Part shown: positions 55,092 through 64,000 of the stretch, one piece after another
Position numbering within the stretch: position 1 is the first letter of the stretch
Layout: each line of letters begins with the position of its first letter
Source: Afipia felis ATCC 53690
Lineage (GTDB): Bacteria; Pseudomonadota; Alphaproteobacteria; Rhizobiales; Xanthobacteraceae
Reading direction: 5' to 3'
Assembly (NCBI RefSeq): GCF_000314735.2
Contig: NZ_KB375270.1
Location: 3,974,001 to 4,038,000, forward strand
DNA length: 64,000 bases
Made by a program: the position numbers and the translations under genes
The notes under the pieces: model-generated
Databases searched by the model: none
Seen by the model: only the letters and a program-made list of their open reading frames with translations
Told to the model about the DNA's origin: nothing

Positions 55092-56489
55092 ATGATTCCC
55101 GTCACCTGTTTTGAGGGGCAGACCATTGCCGTGTTCGGTCTCGGTGGTTCGGGTCTCGCCAGCTGCCATGCCCTGAAAGCGGGCGGTGCAGAAGTCATCG
55201 CAGGTGATGACAGCCCGGAACGGTTGGCGCAGGCCGCGAAGTCGGGTTTCATCACGGCCGATCTGCGCAGCGTCTCGTGGGAGAATTTCGCGGCCCTCGT
55301 GCTGACGCCGGGAGTGCCGCTGACTCATCCGGCACCGCACTGGACTGTCGAGATGGCGCACAAGGCGGGCATCGAAGTAATCGGCGATGTAGAACTGTTC
55401 TGCCGCGAGCGGCGGCGTCACGCGCCGAGTGCGCCGTTCGTCGCGATCACCGGCACCAACGGCAAGTCCACCACGACGGCGTTGACGGCGCATCTGATGC
55501 GCGAGGCGGGATTCGACGTGCAGATGGGCGGCAATATCGGCACCGCGATCCTGTCGCTGGAGCCGCCCGCGGCTCGGCGTGTGCACGTCATCGAGATGTC
55601 GTCATACCAGATTGATCTCACGCCATCGCTCGATCCGAGCGTCGGTATCCTGCTCAACGTTACGGAAGATCACATCGATCGCCACGGCACCATCGAGAAC
55701 TACGCCGAGGTGAAGGAGCGGCTCGTTGTCGGCGTGCAGCGCGGCGGCACGGCGATCGTCGGTGTCGATGACGATTTCAGCGCCAAGGCGGCACGCAATG
55801 CGGAGCAGGCGGGCAAGCATGTCGTCACCGTCTCGGTGCAACGCAGGCTTGAGAACGGAGTGTTTCTCGATGGCGAAATCATCGTGCGGGGATCAGCGGG
55901 AGGCACCGCCAAGCTGGTCGATCTGCACGGCATCGGTTCGCTGCGGGGGCGACACAATGCGCAGAACGCAGCCTGCGCGGCGAGCGCCGCGCTCGCGCTC
56001 GGCGTGCCGTTCGATGTGGTGCAGCGGGGACTGCGCAGCTTTCCCGGTCTCGCTCATCGCATGGAGCAAGTCGGACGCAAGGGCGATGTGCTGTTCGTCA
56101 ATGATTCCAAGGGCACCAACGCCGATGCGGCGGCCCGTGCGCTGTCCTCCTTCAGCGACATTTACTGGATTGCCGGCGGCAAGCCGAAAACCGGCGGCAT
56201 CGAATCCCTGCGCGAATTCTTCCCGCGCATTCGCAAGGCCTATCTGATCGGCGAGGCGGCGCAGGAGTTCTCCGAAACGCTCAAAGACGTGCCGCAGGAA
56301 ATGTCGGGCACGCTCGACGTCGCCGTGCCGCATGCCGCACGCGATGCGGAGGCGGCTGGCGGCAATGCCGTGGTGCTGCTGTCGCCGGCCTGCGCCTCGT
56401 TCGACCAGTTCCCCAATTTCGAGGTGCGGGGCGACCATTTCCGCAAGCTGGTGATGGCGCTTCCCGGCATAGCGCCGGTGAAGCCGTAA
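55092..56489 (+). CDS. murD: UDP-MurNAc-L-alanine:D-glutamate ligase MurD
   Basis: 465 residues. N-terminal UMP-binding Rossmann region ([20 protein letters not shown]), SPGVP-like [17 protein letters not shown] site [20 protein letters not shown] (about 118-137), [20 protein letters not shown], and C-terminal [19 protein letters not shown] and [20 protein letters not shown]. It adds D-glutamate in the cytoplasm. A 78-base spacer containing TTAACC precedes ftsW. Confidence 0.97.
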   Translation: MIPVTCFEGQTIAVFGLGGSGLASCHALKAGGAEVIAGDDSPERLAQAAKSGFITADLRSVSWENFAALVLTPGVPLTHPAPHWTVEMAHKAGIEVIGDVELFCRERRRHAPSAPFVAITGTNGKSTTTALTAHLMREAGFDVQMGGNIGTAILSLEPPAARRVHVIEMSSYQIDLTPSLDPSVGILLNVTEDHIDRHGTIENYAEVKERLVVGVQRGGTAIVGVDDDFSAKAARNAEQAGKHVVTVSVQRRLENGVFLDGEIIVRGSAGGTAKLVDLHGIGSLRGRHNAQNAACAASAALALGVPFDVVQRGLRSFPGLAHRMEQVGRKGDVLFVNDSKGTNADAAARALSSFSDIYWIAGGKPKTGGIESLREFFPRIRKAYLIGEAAQEFSETLKDVPQEMSGTLDVAVPHAARDAEAAGGNAVVLLSPACASFDQFPNFEVRGDHFRKLVMALPGIAPVKP

Positions 56490-56567
56490 AAGTTTTTACA
56501 CCTCGTTAACCCTCCCGAAACCATGATCGGCGACCAATGGCGGATAACCGCCTGAAGGACTGCCGCC

Positions 56568-57719
56568 ATGATGTCACGCGAACAACGCACGCCCCTGAGC
56601 GAGTGGTGGTGGACCGTCGACAAGCTGTTGCTGGCGGCGATCATGGCACTCATCCTGGCGGGTGTGATCCTGTCGCTGGCGGCAAGCCCGCCGGTCGCGA
56701 CCCGCATCGGCCTCGATCCGTTTCATTTTTTTAATCGCCACGTTCTGTTTTTGGTGCCGTCGATTATCGTGATGATCGGGACATCGTTCCTGTCGCCGAA
56801 GCATGTTCGCCGTAGTGCGCTGATCGTTCTGGCGCTGAGCATGGCGCTGATTGTGGCGACGCTGCTGTTCGGCCCCGAGGTGAAGGGTGCACGGCGCTGG
56901 ATCACCATCATCGGCGTCAACATTCAGGCGTCAGAAGCCGCCAAGCCTGCGTTCGTCGTCGTGGTGTCGTGGCTGTTCGCGGAATCGACACGGCGCCCGG
57001 AAATGCCCGCGACGTCGATGGCGCTGGCGCTGCTCGTCATGTTGCTGACGCTTCTGGTGCTTGAGCCGGATTTCGGCCAGACCATGCTGATGGCGACCGT
57101 GTGGGGCGCGCTGTTCTTCATCGCCGGCATGCGGATGGTGTGGGTGTTCGGCCTTGCCGGCGTCTCTGCTGTGGGACTTTTTACGGCCTACCTCACGGTG
57201 CCGCATGTCGCCGCGCGCATTCAGCGATTCATGAATCCGGCCTCCGGCGACACCTTCCAGGTCGATCTCGCGGCCGACTCTTTCATGCAAGGCGGCTGGT
57301 TTGGTCAGGGACCGGGCGAGGGTACCGTGAAACGGTTGCTGCCGGATAGCCATACCGACTTCGTGTTTGCGGTCGGCGCGGAGGAATTCGGCATCGTGCT
57401 GTGTCTCGCGCTGCTCTCGCTGTTTGCCTTCATCGTGCTGCGCTCGCTGTCGCGCGCCTATGCGAGCGAGGATCTGTTCACGCGCTTCGCCGCGTCCGGA
57501 CTTGCCATCATGTTCGGCACCCAGGCGTGCATCAACATGGCGGTGAACCTGCATCTGATGCCCGCCAAGGGTATGACATTGCCGTTCATCTCCTATGGTG
57601 GCTCATCGATGGTGTCGCTGGCTTATGGCGTCGGGATGTTACTGGCACTGACGCGGCAGCGGCCGACCGTCGGGATAGATTCGATGGGCGCTGCGAACGC
57701 GGTGCGCGCCTACGCCTGA
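56568..57719 (+). CDS. ftsW: Septal peptidoglycan glycosyltransferase FtsW (SEDS)
   Basis: 383 residues (a second ATG follows directly at 56571). About ten membrane helices. Conserved SEDS segments: VKGARRWITIIGVNIQASEA, FVVVVSWLFAE, LVLEPDFGQTMLMATVWGAL, GGWFGQGPGEGTVKRLLPDS, HTDFVFAVGAEEFG and KGMTLPFISYGGSSMVSLAY. It polymerises lipid II at the septum with FtsI as its transpeptidase partner. The extra-membrane GEG/PDSHTDF loop is intact. Confidence 0.96.
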   Translation: MMSREQRTPLSEWWWTVDKLLLAAIMALILAGVILSLAASPPVATRIGLDPFHFFNRHVLFLVPSIIVMIGTSFLSPKHVRRSALIVLALSMALIVATLLFGPEVKGARRWITIIGVNIQASEAAKPAFVVVVSWLFAESTRRPEMPATSMALALLVMLLTLLVLEPDFGQTMLMATVWGALFFIAGMRMVWVFGLAGVSAVGLFTAYLTVPHVAARIQRFMNPASGDTFQVDLAADSFMQGGWFGQGPGEGTVKRLLPDSHTDFVFAVGAEEFGIVLCLALLSLFAFIVLRSLSRAYASEDLFTRFAASGLAIMFGTQACINMAVNLHLMPAKGMTLPFISYGGSSMVSLAYGVGMLLALTRQRPTVGIDSMGAANAVRAYA

Positions 57720-57744
57720 GCGCACGATATGATATGATGGCGCG

Positions 57745-58845
57745 ATGACTGAATCCCCCCTCATATTGCTCGCCGCTGGCGGCACCGGCGGACATCTGTT
57801 CCCTGCCGAAGCGCTGGGCGCCGTGCTGATGAAGCGCGGCTATCGCGTGCGCCTCGTCACCGACGAACGCGCCATGCGCTACAGCGGCCTGTTTTCCAGT
57901 GACATGATCGACGTGGTGCCGAGCGACACCGTGCGCGGGCGTAATCCGCTGTCGCTTGCGCGTACGCTGGCGATGCTGTCGGCGGGCGCGGCCAAGGCGG
58001 CATTGCTGATCCGTAAATTGAAGCCAGCCGCCGTCGTGGGCTTCGGTGGTTACCCGACGTTGCCGCCGCTGATGGCGGCAAAGATGCTCGGCGTACCGGC
58101 TCTCATTCACGATTCCAACGCGGTGCTTGGCCGCGCCAATCGCCTGCTGTCGTCGCGCGTCAATGCGATTGCGACCTCGCTGCCGGGTGTGCTGGATCGC
58201 GATCCCGCACTTGCCGCCAAGGCGACGACCACCGGCACGCCGATGCGTTCGAACATCCTGGCGGCTGCTGCGGTGCCTTATGCTGCGCCGGAGCGCGCGG
58301 GATCATTCCGCTTGCTCGTGGTCGGCGGCAGTCAGGGCGCGCGCGTGATGTCGGACATCGTGCCCGGCGCGATCGAGCAGTTGGAGCCTGCGTTATGGAA
58401 CAGGCTGTCGCTGATCCAGCAGGTGCGCGAGGAGGACATGCCGCGGGTTCGCGCGGTCTATGAGCGCCTCAAGATTCAAGCGGAACTGGCGCCGTTCTTC
58501 AGCGACCTGCCGTCCCGGCTGGCGGCGAGCCACCTCGTGGTGTCGCGCTCCGGCGCGGGCACGGTCGCCGAGCTTGCGGCCATCGGCCGGCCTTCGATTC
58601 TGGTCCCGCTGCCGGGCGCCATCGATCAGGACCAGTTCGCCAATGCCGGTGTGCTGGTGGACGCAGGCGGCGCGATCCGGATTCCGCAATCCGAATTCAC
58701 GCCGACACGGCTCGCCGCGGAAATTTCCGCACTGGCGGCGGAACCGCAACGGTTGGCCGAGATGGCCGCGAATGCGCGCAAAACGGGGCGGCTGGACGCC
58801 GCCGATCGGCTGGCCGATCTGGTCGTGAAAGTCGCCGGAATCTAG
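57745..58845 (+). CDS. murG: Lipid II synthase MurG (UDP-GlcNAc transferase)
   Basis: 366 residues. N-terminal glycine-rich [57 protein letters not shown], second glycine loop [40 protein letters not shown] and [18 protein letters not shown]28 family, peripheral on the inner face of the membrane. It adds GlcNAc to lipid I to make lipid II. Starts 25 bases after ftsW. Confidence 0.97.
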   Translation: MTESPLILLAAGGTGGHLFPAEALGAVLMKRGYRVRLVTDERAMRYSGLFSSDMIDVVPSDTVRGRNPLSLARTLAMLSAGAAKAALLIRKLKPAAVVGFGGYPTLPPLMAAKMLGVPALIHDSNAVLGRANRLLSSRVNAIATSLPGVLDRDPALAAKATTTGTPMRSNILAAAAVPYAAPERAGSFRLLVVGGSQGARVMSDIVPGAIEQLEPALWNRLSLIQQVREEDMPRVRAVYERLKIQAELAPFFSDLPSRLAASHLVVSRSGAGTVAELAAIGRPSILVPLPGAIDQDQFANAGVLVDAGGAIRIPQSEFTPTRLAAEISALAAEPQRLAEMAANARKTGRLDAADRLADLVVKVAGI

Positions 58846-58922
58846 CGTTCCGAGGCCGATTTAACCCTTGTCAGGGACCGCCGAAGCAAGGCATCCAAGA
58901 GGGCTATGACAAGGATATTTGC

Positions 58923-60329
58923 ATGAGACTGCCGCGCGAAATCGGGCCTATTCACTTCGTCGGTATCGGCGGCATCGGCATGAGCGGCATCGCCGAGGTG
59001 CTGTGTAATCTTGGCTACACCGTGCAGGGCTCGGACGCTGCCGAAAATGCCAACGTCGTGCGGCTGCGCGATAAGGGCATCAAGGTGTCGGTCGGCCACA
59101 AGGCGGAGAACGTCAACGGCGCGGATGTGCTGGTCGTCTCCACCGCAATCAAGCGCGCCAATCCCGAATTGATGGCGGCGCGCGCGCAGCGCATTCCCGT
59201 GGTGCGCCGTGCGGAAATGCTCGCCGAACTGATGCGGCTGAAAAGCTGCATCGCTATCGCCGGAACCCACGGCAAGACCACCACGACCTCGATGGTTGCG
59301 ACGCTGCTCGATGCAGGTGCCCTCGATCCGACCGTCATCAACGGCGGCATCATCAACGCGTACGGCACCAACGCGCGGCTCGGCGAGGGCGAGTGGATGG
59401 TGGTGGAGGCCGACGAGAGCGACGGCACGTTCCTGAAACTGCCGGTCGATGTCGCCATCGTTACCAATGTCGACCCCGAACATCTCGATCACTTCAAGAC
59501 GTTTGAGGCCGTGCAGGAAGCCTTCCGGCATTTCGTCGAGGGCGTGCCGTTCTACGGCTTCGCGGTGATGTGCATCGATCACGCCGTGGTGCAGGCGCTG
59601 GTCGGCAGGATCGAGGATCGCCGCATCATCACCTACGGCGAAAATCCGCAGGCCGATGCGCGGCTGGTCGATTTGCACCCCTTTACGGGTGGTTCGAAAT
59701 TCAAGGTCGAAATCCGCCGCCGCAAGGCGGGCCCGGCGCATGTCATTTCCGATCTGGTGCTGCCGATGCCGGGCCGCCACAACGCGCTCAATGCGACGGC
59801 GGCGATCGCGGTCGCGCACGAGATCGGCATGACGGACGAGGCCATCCGTAAGGCGCTCGCGGGCTTCGGTGGGGTCAAGCGGCGCTTCACGCGCACCGGC
59901 GAATGGAACGGCGTCACGGTCATCGACGATTACGGCCACCATCCGGTGGAGATCGCGGCGGTGCTGAAGGCGGCGCGCGACTCGACCAAGGGTCGGGTGA
60001 TAGCCGTGGTGCAGCCGCATCGCTTCACGCGGCTGCAATCGCTGTTCGAGGAGTTCTGTACCTGCTTCAACGACGCCGATGCCGTGATCGTCGCCGATGT
60101 CTATCCGGCAGGTGAGGCACCGATCCCCGGCATCGATCGCGATTCCTTCGTGCTCGGCCTGCGCGCGCATGGCCATCGCGAGGTGATCCCATTGGAGGGC
60201 GCGTCGCAATTGGCCTCCATCGTGCGCCGCATCGCGCAACCGGGCGATTTCGTCGTCTGTCTCGGCGCGGGCAGCATTTCGCAATGGGCCTACGCGCTGC
60301 CGGGTGAACTGAAGGCGCTCGACAAGTGA
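58923..60329 (+). CDS. murC: UDP-MurNAc:L-alanine ligase MurC
   Basis: 468 residues; AAGGA lies seven bases before ATG 58923. [20 protein letters not shown] binds UDP-MurNAc. ATP site [20 protein letters not shown] (about 113-132), [63 protein letters not shown] and [17 protein letters not shown] are diagnostic of MurC. It adds the first amino acid of the stem peptide. Overlaps murB by GTGA. Confidence 0.97.
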   Translation: MRLPREIGPIHFVGIGGIGMSGIAEVLCNLGYTVQGSDAAENANVVRLRDKGIKVSVGHKAENVNGADVLVVSTAIKRANPELMAARAQRIPVVRRAEMLAELMRLKSCIAIAGTHGKTTTTSMVATLLDAGALDPTVINGGIINAYGTNARLGEGEWMVVEADESDGTFLKLPVDVAIVTNVDPEHLDHFKTFEAVQEAFRHFVEGVPFYGFAVMCIDHAVVQALVGRIEDRRIITYGENPQADARLVDLHPFTGGSKFKVEIRRRKAGPAHVISDLVLPMPGRHNALNATAAIAVAHEIGMTDEAIRKALAGFGGVKRRFTRTGEWNGVTVIDDYGHHPVEIAAVLKAARDSTKGRVIAVVQPHRFTRLQSLFEEFCTCFNDADAVIVADVYPAGEAPIPGIDRDSFVLGLRAHGHREVIPLEGASQLASIVRRIAQPGDFVVCLGAGSISQWAYALPGELKALDK

Positions 60330-61249
60330 GCTTCCCGGATATCAGCGCCGATCTGAAAGCTGCGATGCCCGATTTGCGCGGGCGTCTGCTTGCCAATGAA
60401 TCGCTGGGTCCGCTGACATGGTTTCGCGTCGGCGGTCCGGCGCAGGTTCTGTTCACACCGGCGGATGAGGACGATCTCGCATATTTCCTCAATCATCTGC
60501 CGGCGGAGATTCCCGTCTACGTCATCGGCGTCGGCTCGAATCTGATCGTGCGCGATGGCGGTGTGGAAGGCGTCGTCATTCGCCTGTCTCCGCGCGGCTT
60601 CGGTTCTGTCATGGCGGAAGGTGACACGGTTCGTGCGGGCACCGCGGCGCTCGACAAGCGCGTGGCGGAAGCGGCGGCCGCAGCGAATATCGGCGGGCTC
60701 GAATTCTATTTCGGCATTCCCGGCTCGATCGGCGGTGCGTTGCGCATGAATGCGGGCGCCAACGGCGGTGAGACCAAGGACGTCCTGGTCGAGGCGCGTG
60801 GTGTCGCGCGCAGCGGCGACAAGGTGACGTTCAGCAATGCAGAGATGAAGTTTGTCTATCGCAGCCACGGCGTCGATCCCTCGATCATCTTCACCTCGGC
60901 GCTGTATCGCGGCATCATCACTGACCCAGAAGCGATCCGTGCACGCATGAATGACGTGCAGCAGCATCGCGAAACCGCGCAGCCGATCCGCGAGAAGACC
61001 GGCGGTTCGACCTTCAAGAATCCGCCGGGTCACAGCTCATGGAAGCTGATCGATGCGGCAGGCATGCGCGGCTTCCGCGTCGGCGGCGCGCAAGTCTCGG
61101 AGATGCACTGCAACTTCCTCATCAATACCGGCGATGCCACGGCCAGCGATATCGAGACGCTGGGCGAGACGGTGCGTGAGCGCGTAAAGGCGCAGTCCGG
61201 CATCGAACTGCACTGGGAAATCAAGCGGATCGGCGTTCCTGCGAAGTAA
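60326..61249 (+). CDS. murB: UDP-N-acetylenolpyruvoylglucosamine reductase MurB
   Basis: 307 residues from GTG 60326. FAD-binding domain ([60 protein letters not shown]) and the C-terminal MurB domain with the general-acid serine in [20 protein letters not shown] and a glutamate near [12 protein letters not shown]. It reduces enolpyruvyl-UDP-GlcNAc to UDP-MurNAc with NADPH. It converges with an opposite-strand gene four bases beyond its stop. Confidence 0.96.
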   Translation: MSFPDISADLKAAMPDLRGRLLANESLGPLTWFRVGGPAQVLFTPADEDDLAYFLNHLPAEIPVYVIGVGSNLIVRDGGVEGVVIRLSPRGFGSVMAEGDTVRAGTAALDKRVAEAAAAANIGGLEFYFGIPGSIGGALRMNAGANGGETKDVLVEARGVARSGDKVTFSNAEMKFVYRSHGVDPSIIFTSALYRGIITDPEAIRARMNDVQQHRETAQPIREKTGGSTFKNPPGHSSWKLIDAAGMRGFRVGGAQVSEMHCNFLINTGDATASDIETLGETVRERVKAQSGIELHWEIKRIGVPAK

Positions 61250-61253
61250 CTGC

Positions 61254-62033
61254 CTATGATCCGCCTATCACGCGGATCGTCTCGACAATCGGCGCGGGCG
61301 AGAGATGGAATGCGCCGTAGAACGGATATTCCTGAAATGCCACCAGGCTGAGCGTGATGACCGCGGCGCTCGCAAAGACGATGAGCGCGGTCGTCATCGC
61401 GCGCCGCCGCTCGAGATGAACCAGCGCGATGGAGATTTCTGTGATCAGGCCGAGTACGATCACCACGATCCATTTCAGATCATTGGTGTGGTCGGAGGCG
61501 ATCGCGAGGCGCTCGGTGCGTGCGTTGCCGGCGCGCACCGCCGCGTTCAGAAGTGCGGCATGGACCGCGCCGCCGGAGGATTTCGCAATGCTGGGATCGC
61601 TGATCTTTCGCAGCAATTCGTCATAGGCGGCCGAAGTGCGCGCGGAGCCGTGACCCTCCGTCATCGCGGGCCATTCGTCGACGGTCACGGATGTCGCATA
61701 GGTTTTCAATGCGTCGCGGATCGCGGCCATGTCGGCGAGTGCTGCGACACTCAACGTATAGACGTTGCGCAGTTCGCCGGCTTCGGTTTGCACCGCCTTG
61801 TAAGCTTGGCGGCTGCGGTCGGCGATGTCGTTAGCAAGGAAGCCCGCGAGCAACGCGAACAGGATGGCGGACGCATTGAAGAACGGCGCGACGATGCCGG
61901 TCAACGACTGCATCTGGCGACTGAGCGGCGAACTGAAAATGAGGATGCGCAAGGCAATGACAACGCCGAAATACAGCGCGGCGAGCGTCAGGAAAATGCC
62001 CAGGGGCGGCAGTTCGAGCCAGGCTCTAATCAT
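61254..62033 (-). CDS. DUF4239-like (bestrophin-like) membrane protein inside the dcw cluster
   Basis: 259 residues on the strand opposite to the cluster. Two N-terminal helices (LGIFLTLAALYFGVVIALRI and IVAPFFNASAILFALLAGFL), a soluble helical middle (about 70-185: ANDIADRSRQAYKAVQTEAG, ELRNVYTLSVAALADMAAI) and two C-terminal helices (WIVVIVLGLITEISIALVHL, ALIVFASAAVITLSLVAFQE). The 2+2 helix layout and FLANDI-x4-QAxxAVxxEA pattern match DUF4239 proteins as I know them. Function unknown. It fits tightly between murB and ddl. Confidence 0.75.
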   Translation of the reverse strand: MIRAWLELPPLGIFLTLAALYFGVVIALRILIFSSPLSRQMQSLTGIVAPFFNASAILFALLAGFLANDIADRSRQAYKAVQTEAGELRNVYTLSVAALADMAAIRDALKTYATSVTVDEWPAMTEGHGSARTSAAYDELLRKISDPSIAKSSGGAVHAALLNAAVRAGNARTERLAIASDHTNDLKWIVVIVLGLITEISIALVHLERRRAMTTALIVFASAAVITLSLVAFQEYPFYGAFHLSPAPIVETIRVIGGS

Positions 62034-62197
62034 GATGACAATCGCTGTTCGGCAAGCTGCGCGGCACGCGCCGCGAGGTGGAATCGGATGGCCGGAATCT
62101 ACATGCAGAATGCGTTCGCGCGAACCCCTTCGCGCCGGCTTCCACCCCTTGGTCGCTTCCGCAAATCAGCGTAGTGAGGAGCAATCAAGGAGCTAAA

Positions 62198-63124
62198 ATG
62201 GCTGCATCCAAACATGTCGCTGTCCTGATGGGCGGATGGTCTTCGGAACGGGAAGTCTCGTTGCGGTCCGGCGCGGCCTGCGCCGCTGCGCTCGAGAGCA
62301 GGGGATATCGCGTCACGCGCATCGACGTGCAGCGCGACATCGCAACCGTGCTCGCCGGATTGAAGCCGGATGTCGCGTTCATGGCGCTGCACGGGCGGCC
62401 GGGTGAGGACGGCACCATTCAGGGTGTGCTGGAGACGCTTGCGATTCCCTATACCCATTCCGGCGTGCTGGCGTCCTCGCTCGCCATGCAGAAGGATCTC
62501 GCCAAGACGGTGATGGCGACGGCCGGCGTGCCGGTTGCGGAAGGATTGACGCTGTCACGTGCCGAAATCGCCAAGGACCACGTAATGAAGCCGCCTTACG
62601 TCATCAAGCCGGTGGCGGATGGCTCCAGTGTCGGCGTTTTCATCGTCACCGAGGAGCACGCCCATCCGCCGCAGGAGCTTTTCCGGGACGACTGGCCACA
62701 CGGCGACCGCCTGCTGGTGGAAAAATACGTCGCCGGGCGGGAACTGACCTGTGCCGTCATCAAGGGCGAGCCCAGCGAGGTCACTGAAATTGTTCCTCTG
62801 CTAAAATTCTATGATTACGAGGCAAAGTATTCAAAAGGCGCATCAAAACACGTTCTGCCTGCACCTATTTTACCCTTTGTTTACCAGGAAGTCCGAAGGT
62901 TGACGCTGGCCGCGCATGTGTCGCTTGGCTGCCGGGGTGTGAGTAGGGCGGACTTCCGCTACGACGATCGCATCGAGGGGACGGGGGGACTCGTCTGTCT
63001 CGAGGTGAATACCCAGCCCGGTATGACCGAGACGTCACTTGTTCCAGAGCTTGCAGGATATGCGGGCGTTGCATTTGACGAGTTGGTTCAATGGATGGTG
63101 GAGGACGCCTCTCTCGATCGGTGA
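62198..63124 (+). CDS. ddl: D-alanine:D-alanine ligase Ddl (DdlB type)
   Basis: 308 residues; AAGGAG precedes ATG 62198, and the upstream open frame is not conserved. HVAVLMGGWSSEREVSLRSG, MALHGRPGEDGTIQGVLETL and YTHSGVLASSLAMQKDLAKT open the ATP-grasp fold; PPYVIKPVADGSSVGVFIV, EKYVAGRELTCAVIKGEPSE, CRGVSRADFRYDD and CLEVNTQPGMTE complete it. It makes D-Ala-D-Ala for MurF. About 62795-62900 is strikingly AT-rich against the rest of the gene and carries TTTACC-N5-TTTACC. Overlaps ftsQ by GTGA. Confidence 0.96.
   Translation: MAASKHVAVLMGGWSSEREVSLRSGAACAAALESRGYRVTRIDVQRDIATVLAGLKPDVAFMALHGRPGEDGTIQGVLETLAIPYTHSGVLASSLAMQKDLAKTVMATAGVPVAEGLTLSRAEIAKDHVMKPPYVIKPVADGSSVGVFIVTEEHAHPPQELFRDDWPHGDRLLVEKYVAGRELTCAVIKGEPSEVTEIVPLLKFYDYEAKYSKGASKHVLPAPILPFVYQEVRRLTLAAHVSLGCRGVSRADFRYDDRIEGTGGLVCLEVNTQPGMTETSLVPELAGYAGVAFDELVQWMVEDASLDR
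62869..62885 (+). promoter_or_regulatory. TTTACC direct repeat in ddl, possible internal ftsQ control site
   Basis: TTTACC-CTTTG-TTTACC is a direct repeat with 11-base period. Written as TTTA-N7-TTTA it has the spacing of the CtrA consensus TTAA-N7-TTAA with one mismatch per half. It lies in the AT-rich patch of ddl, about 240 bases before ftsQ. Confidence 0.35.
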
Positions 63125-64000
63125 GACAGACGCAATCGCGTTCTGCCCCGGTGCGGAAGGCTGCTGCCCCGTCCCGTGACGCCATGGCTTCGACGCGCCG
63201 CTACGTTTTCGAGCCGGAGCGCGAGGAAAATCCCAACGGCTTTTTCGCCAGACTGGAACGTCGCCTGCCGCGAGGTCTCGGCGTTACCGCGACGGTAGTG
63301 CTGCTGATCGGCGCCGGCCTGTTCGGCGTCGTCCGGGGTGGTCATGCCGACAACGTCGTCACGGCTTTTCAGGATACCCGCAACGCACTTGCCAACGCCG
63401 TTGGTTTCCGAATCACGGACGTGGCGATCTCTGGCCGCAAGCAATTGACCCAGGACGAAATTCTCGCGGTCGGCGGCGTCAATGGCCGCTCCTCGCTGCT
63501 GTTCCTCGATGCCGCGACGGTGCGCGATCGCCTGAAGGGTGATCCGTGGATCGCGGATGCGACCGTGCAGAAGCTTTATCCCGGCCGCCTGCAGATCGAT
63601 ATCACCGAGCGTAAGCCCTATGCGTTGTGGCAGCAGGAAGGCCGTCTGTCCGTGATCGCGGAAGATGGTACCGTGCTCGAGCCTTATGTCGCCAACCGCT
63701 TCAATCTTCTGCCGCTGGTGGTGGGCGATGGCGCACAGGAGCGCGCTCATGCGTTCCTCGATCTGCTCGCGAACTATCCGAACATCCGCAACCAGACCCG
63801 CGCCATCATTCTGGTCGGCGATCGGCGCTGGAACCTGCGCCTGACCAACGGAATTGACGTGCGGCTGCCGGAAACCGGCACCGAGACGGCGCTTGCCACG
63901 CTGGTCAAGCTCGACAGCGACGAACAGCTCCTTTCCCGCGATATCACCTCCATCGATATGCGTCTGCCCGACCGGGTGACGGTGCGGCTGTCGGAAGATG
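63121..64000 (+). CDS. ftsQ: Cell division protein FtsQ (cut by the window end)
   Basis: Partial: 293 codons from GTG 63121 (overlapping the ddl stop; ATG 63184 is an alternative), open at base 64000. A basic/proline cytoplasmic N terminus, RRYVFEPEREENPNGFFARL, one membrane helix (GVTATVVLLIGAGLFGVVRG, about 57-76) and a POTRA domain (GFRITDVAISGRKQLTQDEI, then LKGDPWIADATVQKLYPGRL and ITERKPYALWQQEG) followed by the beta domain (VIAEDGTVLEPYV). It links FtsBL to the divisome. ftsA and ftsZ would be expected next. Confidence 0.93.
   Translation, partial: MRQTQSRSAPVRKAAAPSRDAMASTRRYVFEPEREENPNGFFARLERRLPRGLGVTATVVLLIGAGLFGVVRGGHADNVVTAFQDTRNALANAVGFRITDVAISGRKQLTQDEILAVGGVNGRSSLLFLDAATVRDRLKGDPWIADATVQKLYPGRLQIDITERKPYALWQQEGRLSVIAEDGTVLEPYVANRFNLLPLVVGDGAQERAHAFLDLLANYPNIRNQTRAIILVGDRRWNLRLTNGIDVRLPETGTETALATLVKLDSDEQLLSRDITSIDMRLPDRVTVRLSED

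Noticed and set aside
56490..56567. TTAACC in the spacer before ftsW as a CtrA site
   Set aside because: A lone half-site without a partner at the right distance; expected by chance.
58842..60284. 480-codon minus-strand ORF opposite murC
   Set aside because: Composition (HDH, RRR, DRD runs) is typical of the reverse frame of a GC-rich gene; murC on the other strand has every diagnostic motif.
61305..62174. 289-codon plus-strand ORF that would keep the dcw cluster on one strand
   Set aside because: Low-complexity Arg/Gln/Asp content and no membrane helices; the minus-strand frame has clean transmembrane segments and a family pattern.
1..64000. CRISPR arrays, insertion sequences, toxin-antitoxin pairs, prophage genes
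   Set aside because: No regularly spaced repeats, transposase frames, or toxin-antitoxin-sized pairs with family motifs were found on reading; the only mobile trace is the integrase fragment near tRNA-Met.

Overview
The window looks like a chromosomal segment from an alphaproteobacterium of the Rhizobiales, most like the Bradyrhizobium / Rhodopseudomonas / Afipia / Nitrobacter group. This is inferred from several things: a flagellar block fliK-flgD-sciP-fliF-fliG-fliH-fliN-flbD that includes the alphaproteobacterial regulators SciP and FlbD; a division and cell-wall (dcw) cluster rsmH-ftsL-ftsI-murE-murF-mraY-murD-ftsW-murG-murC-murB-ddl-ftsQ; an EcfG-type stress promoter; and GC-rich coding sequence. 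The genus cannot be fixed from sequence alone.

Layout. 1-9.4 kb is accessory: a frameshifted DUF1269 remnant, an RND efflux adaptor/pump pair, an HdeD-like membrane protein, then a nickel block (nikR divergent from a TonB-dependent receptor, followed by a UreH-type nickel permease) around a near-ideal NikR operator. 9.4-15.1 kb is the urea ABC importer urtABCDE behind a sigma-54 promoter; nickel and urea uptake both serve urease, which is not in the window. 15.1-18.0 kb has an integrase remnant beside tRNA-Met(CAT), a secreted proline-rich protein, a methyltransferase (probably PmtA) and mnmA. 18.2-26.4 kb is the flagellar basal body / switch block with its regulators.

26.6-29.5 kb encodes p-aminobenzoate synthesis (a PabA-PabB fusion and a PabC-like lyase). 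29.6-29.9 kb holds csbD with a stress promoter. 30.2-36.3 kb is a beta-oxidation operon (FadE-like dehydrogenase, thiolase, FadJ-like multifunctional enzyme, thioesterase). 36.3-40.1 kb holds envelope proteins (lytic transglycosylase, DUF4403 protein, extensin-like lipoprotein, small membrane protein). 40.2-43.8 kb is a TetR-controlled EmrAB-type exporter with two operator palindromes. 43.9-46.1 kb is an ABC exporter behind an unusual leader: a candidate sigma-54 promoter, a 26-codon peptide ORF with a strong ribosome site, and two hairpins. 46.15-46.58 kb is RNase P RNA (minus strand), followed by an AmiD-type amidase.

47.9-64.0 kb is the dcw cluster, mostly with ATGA/GTGA-type overlaps that suggest translational coupling. 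It is interrupted by one opposite-strand DUF4239-like membrane gene between murB and ddl and runs off the window in ftsQ. No mraZ is visible in front of rsmH; instead there is a 390-base leader region with a perfect DnaA box and hairpins. The signals I would follow up first are the ABC-exporter leader, the nickel operator, and the AT-rich patch with a TTTACC direct repeat inside ddl, which may be an internal promoter for ftsQ.
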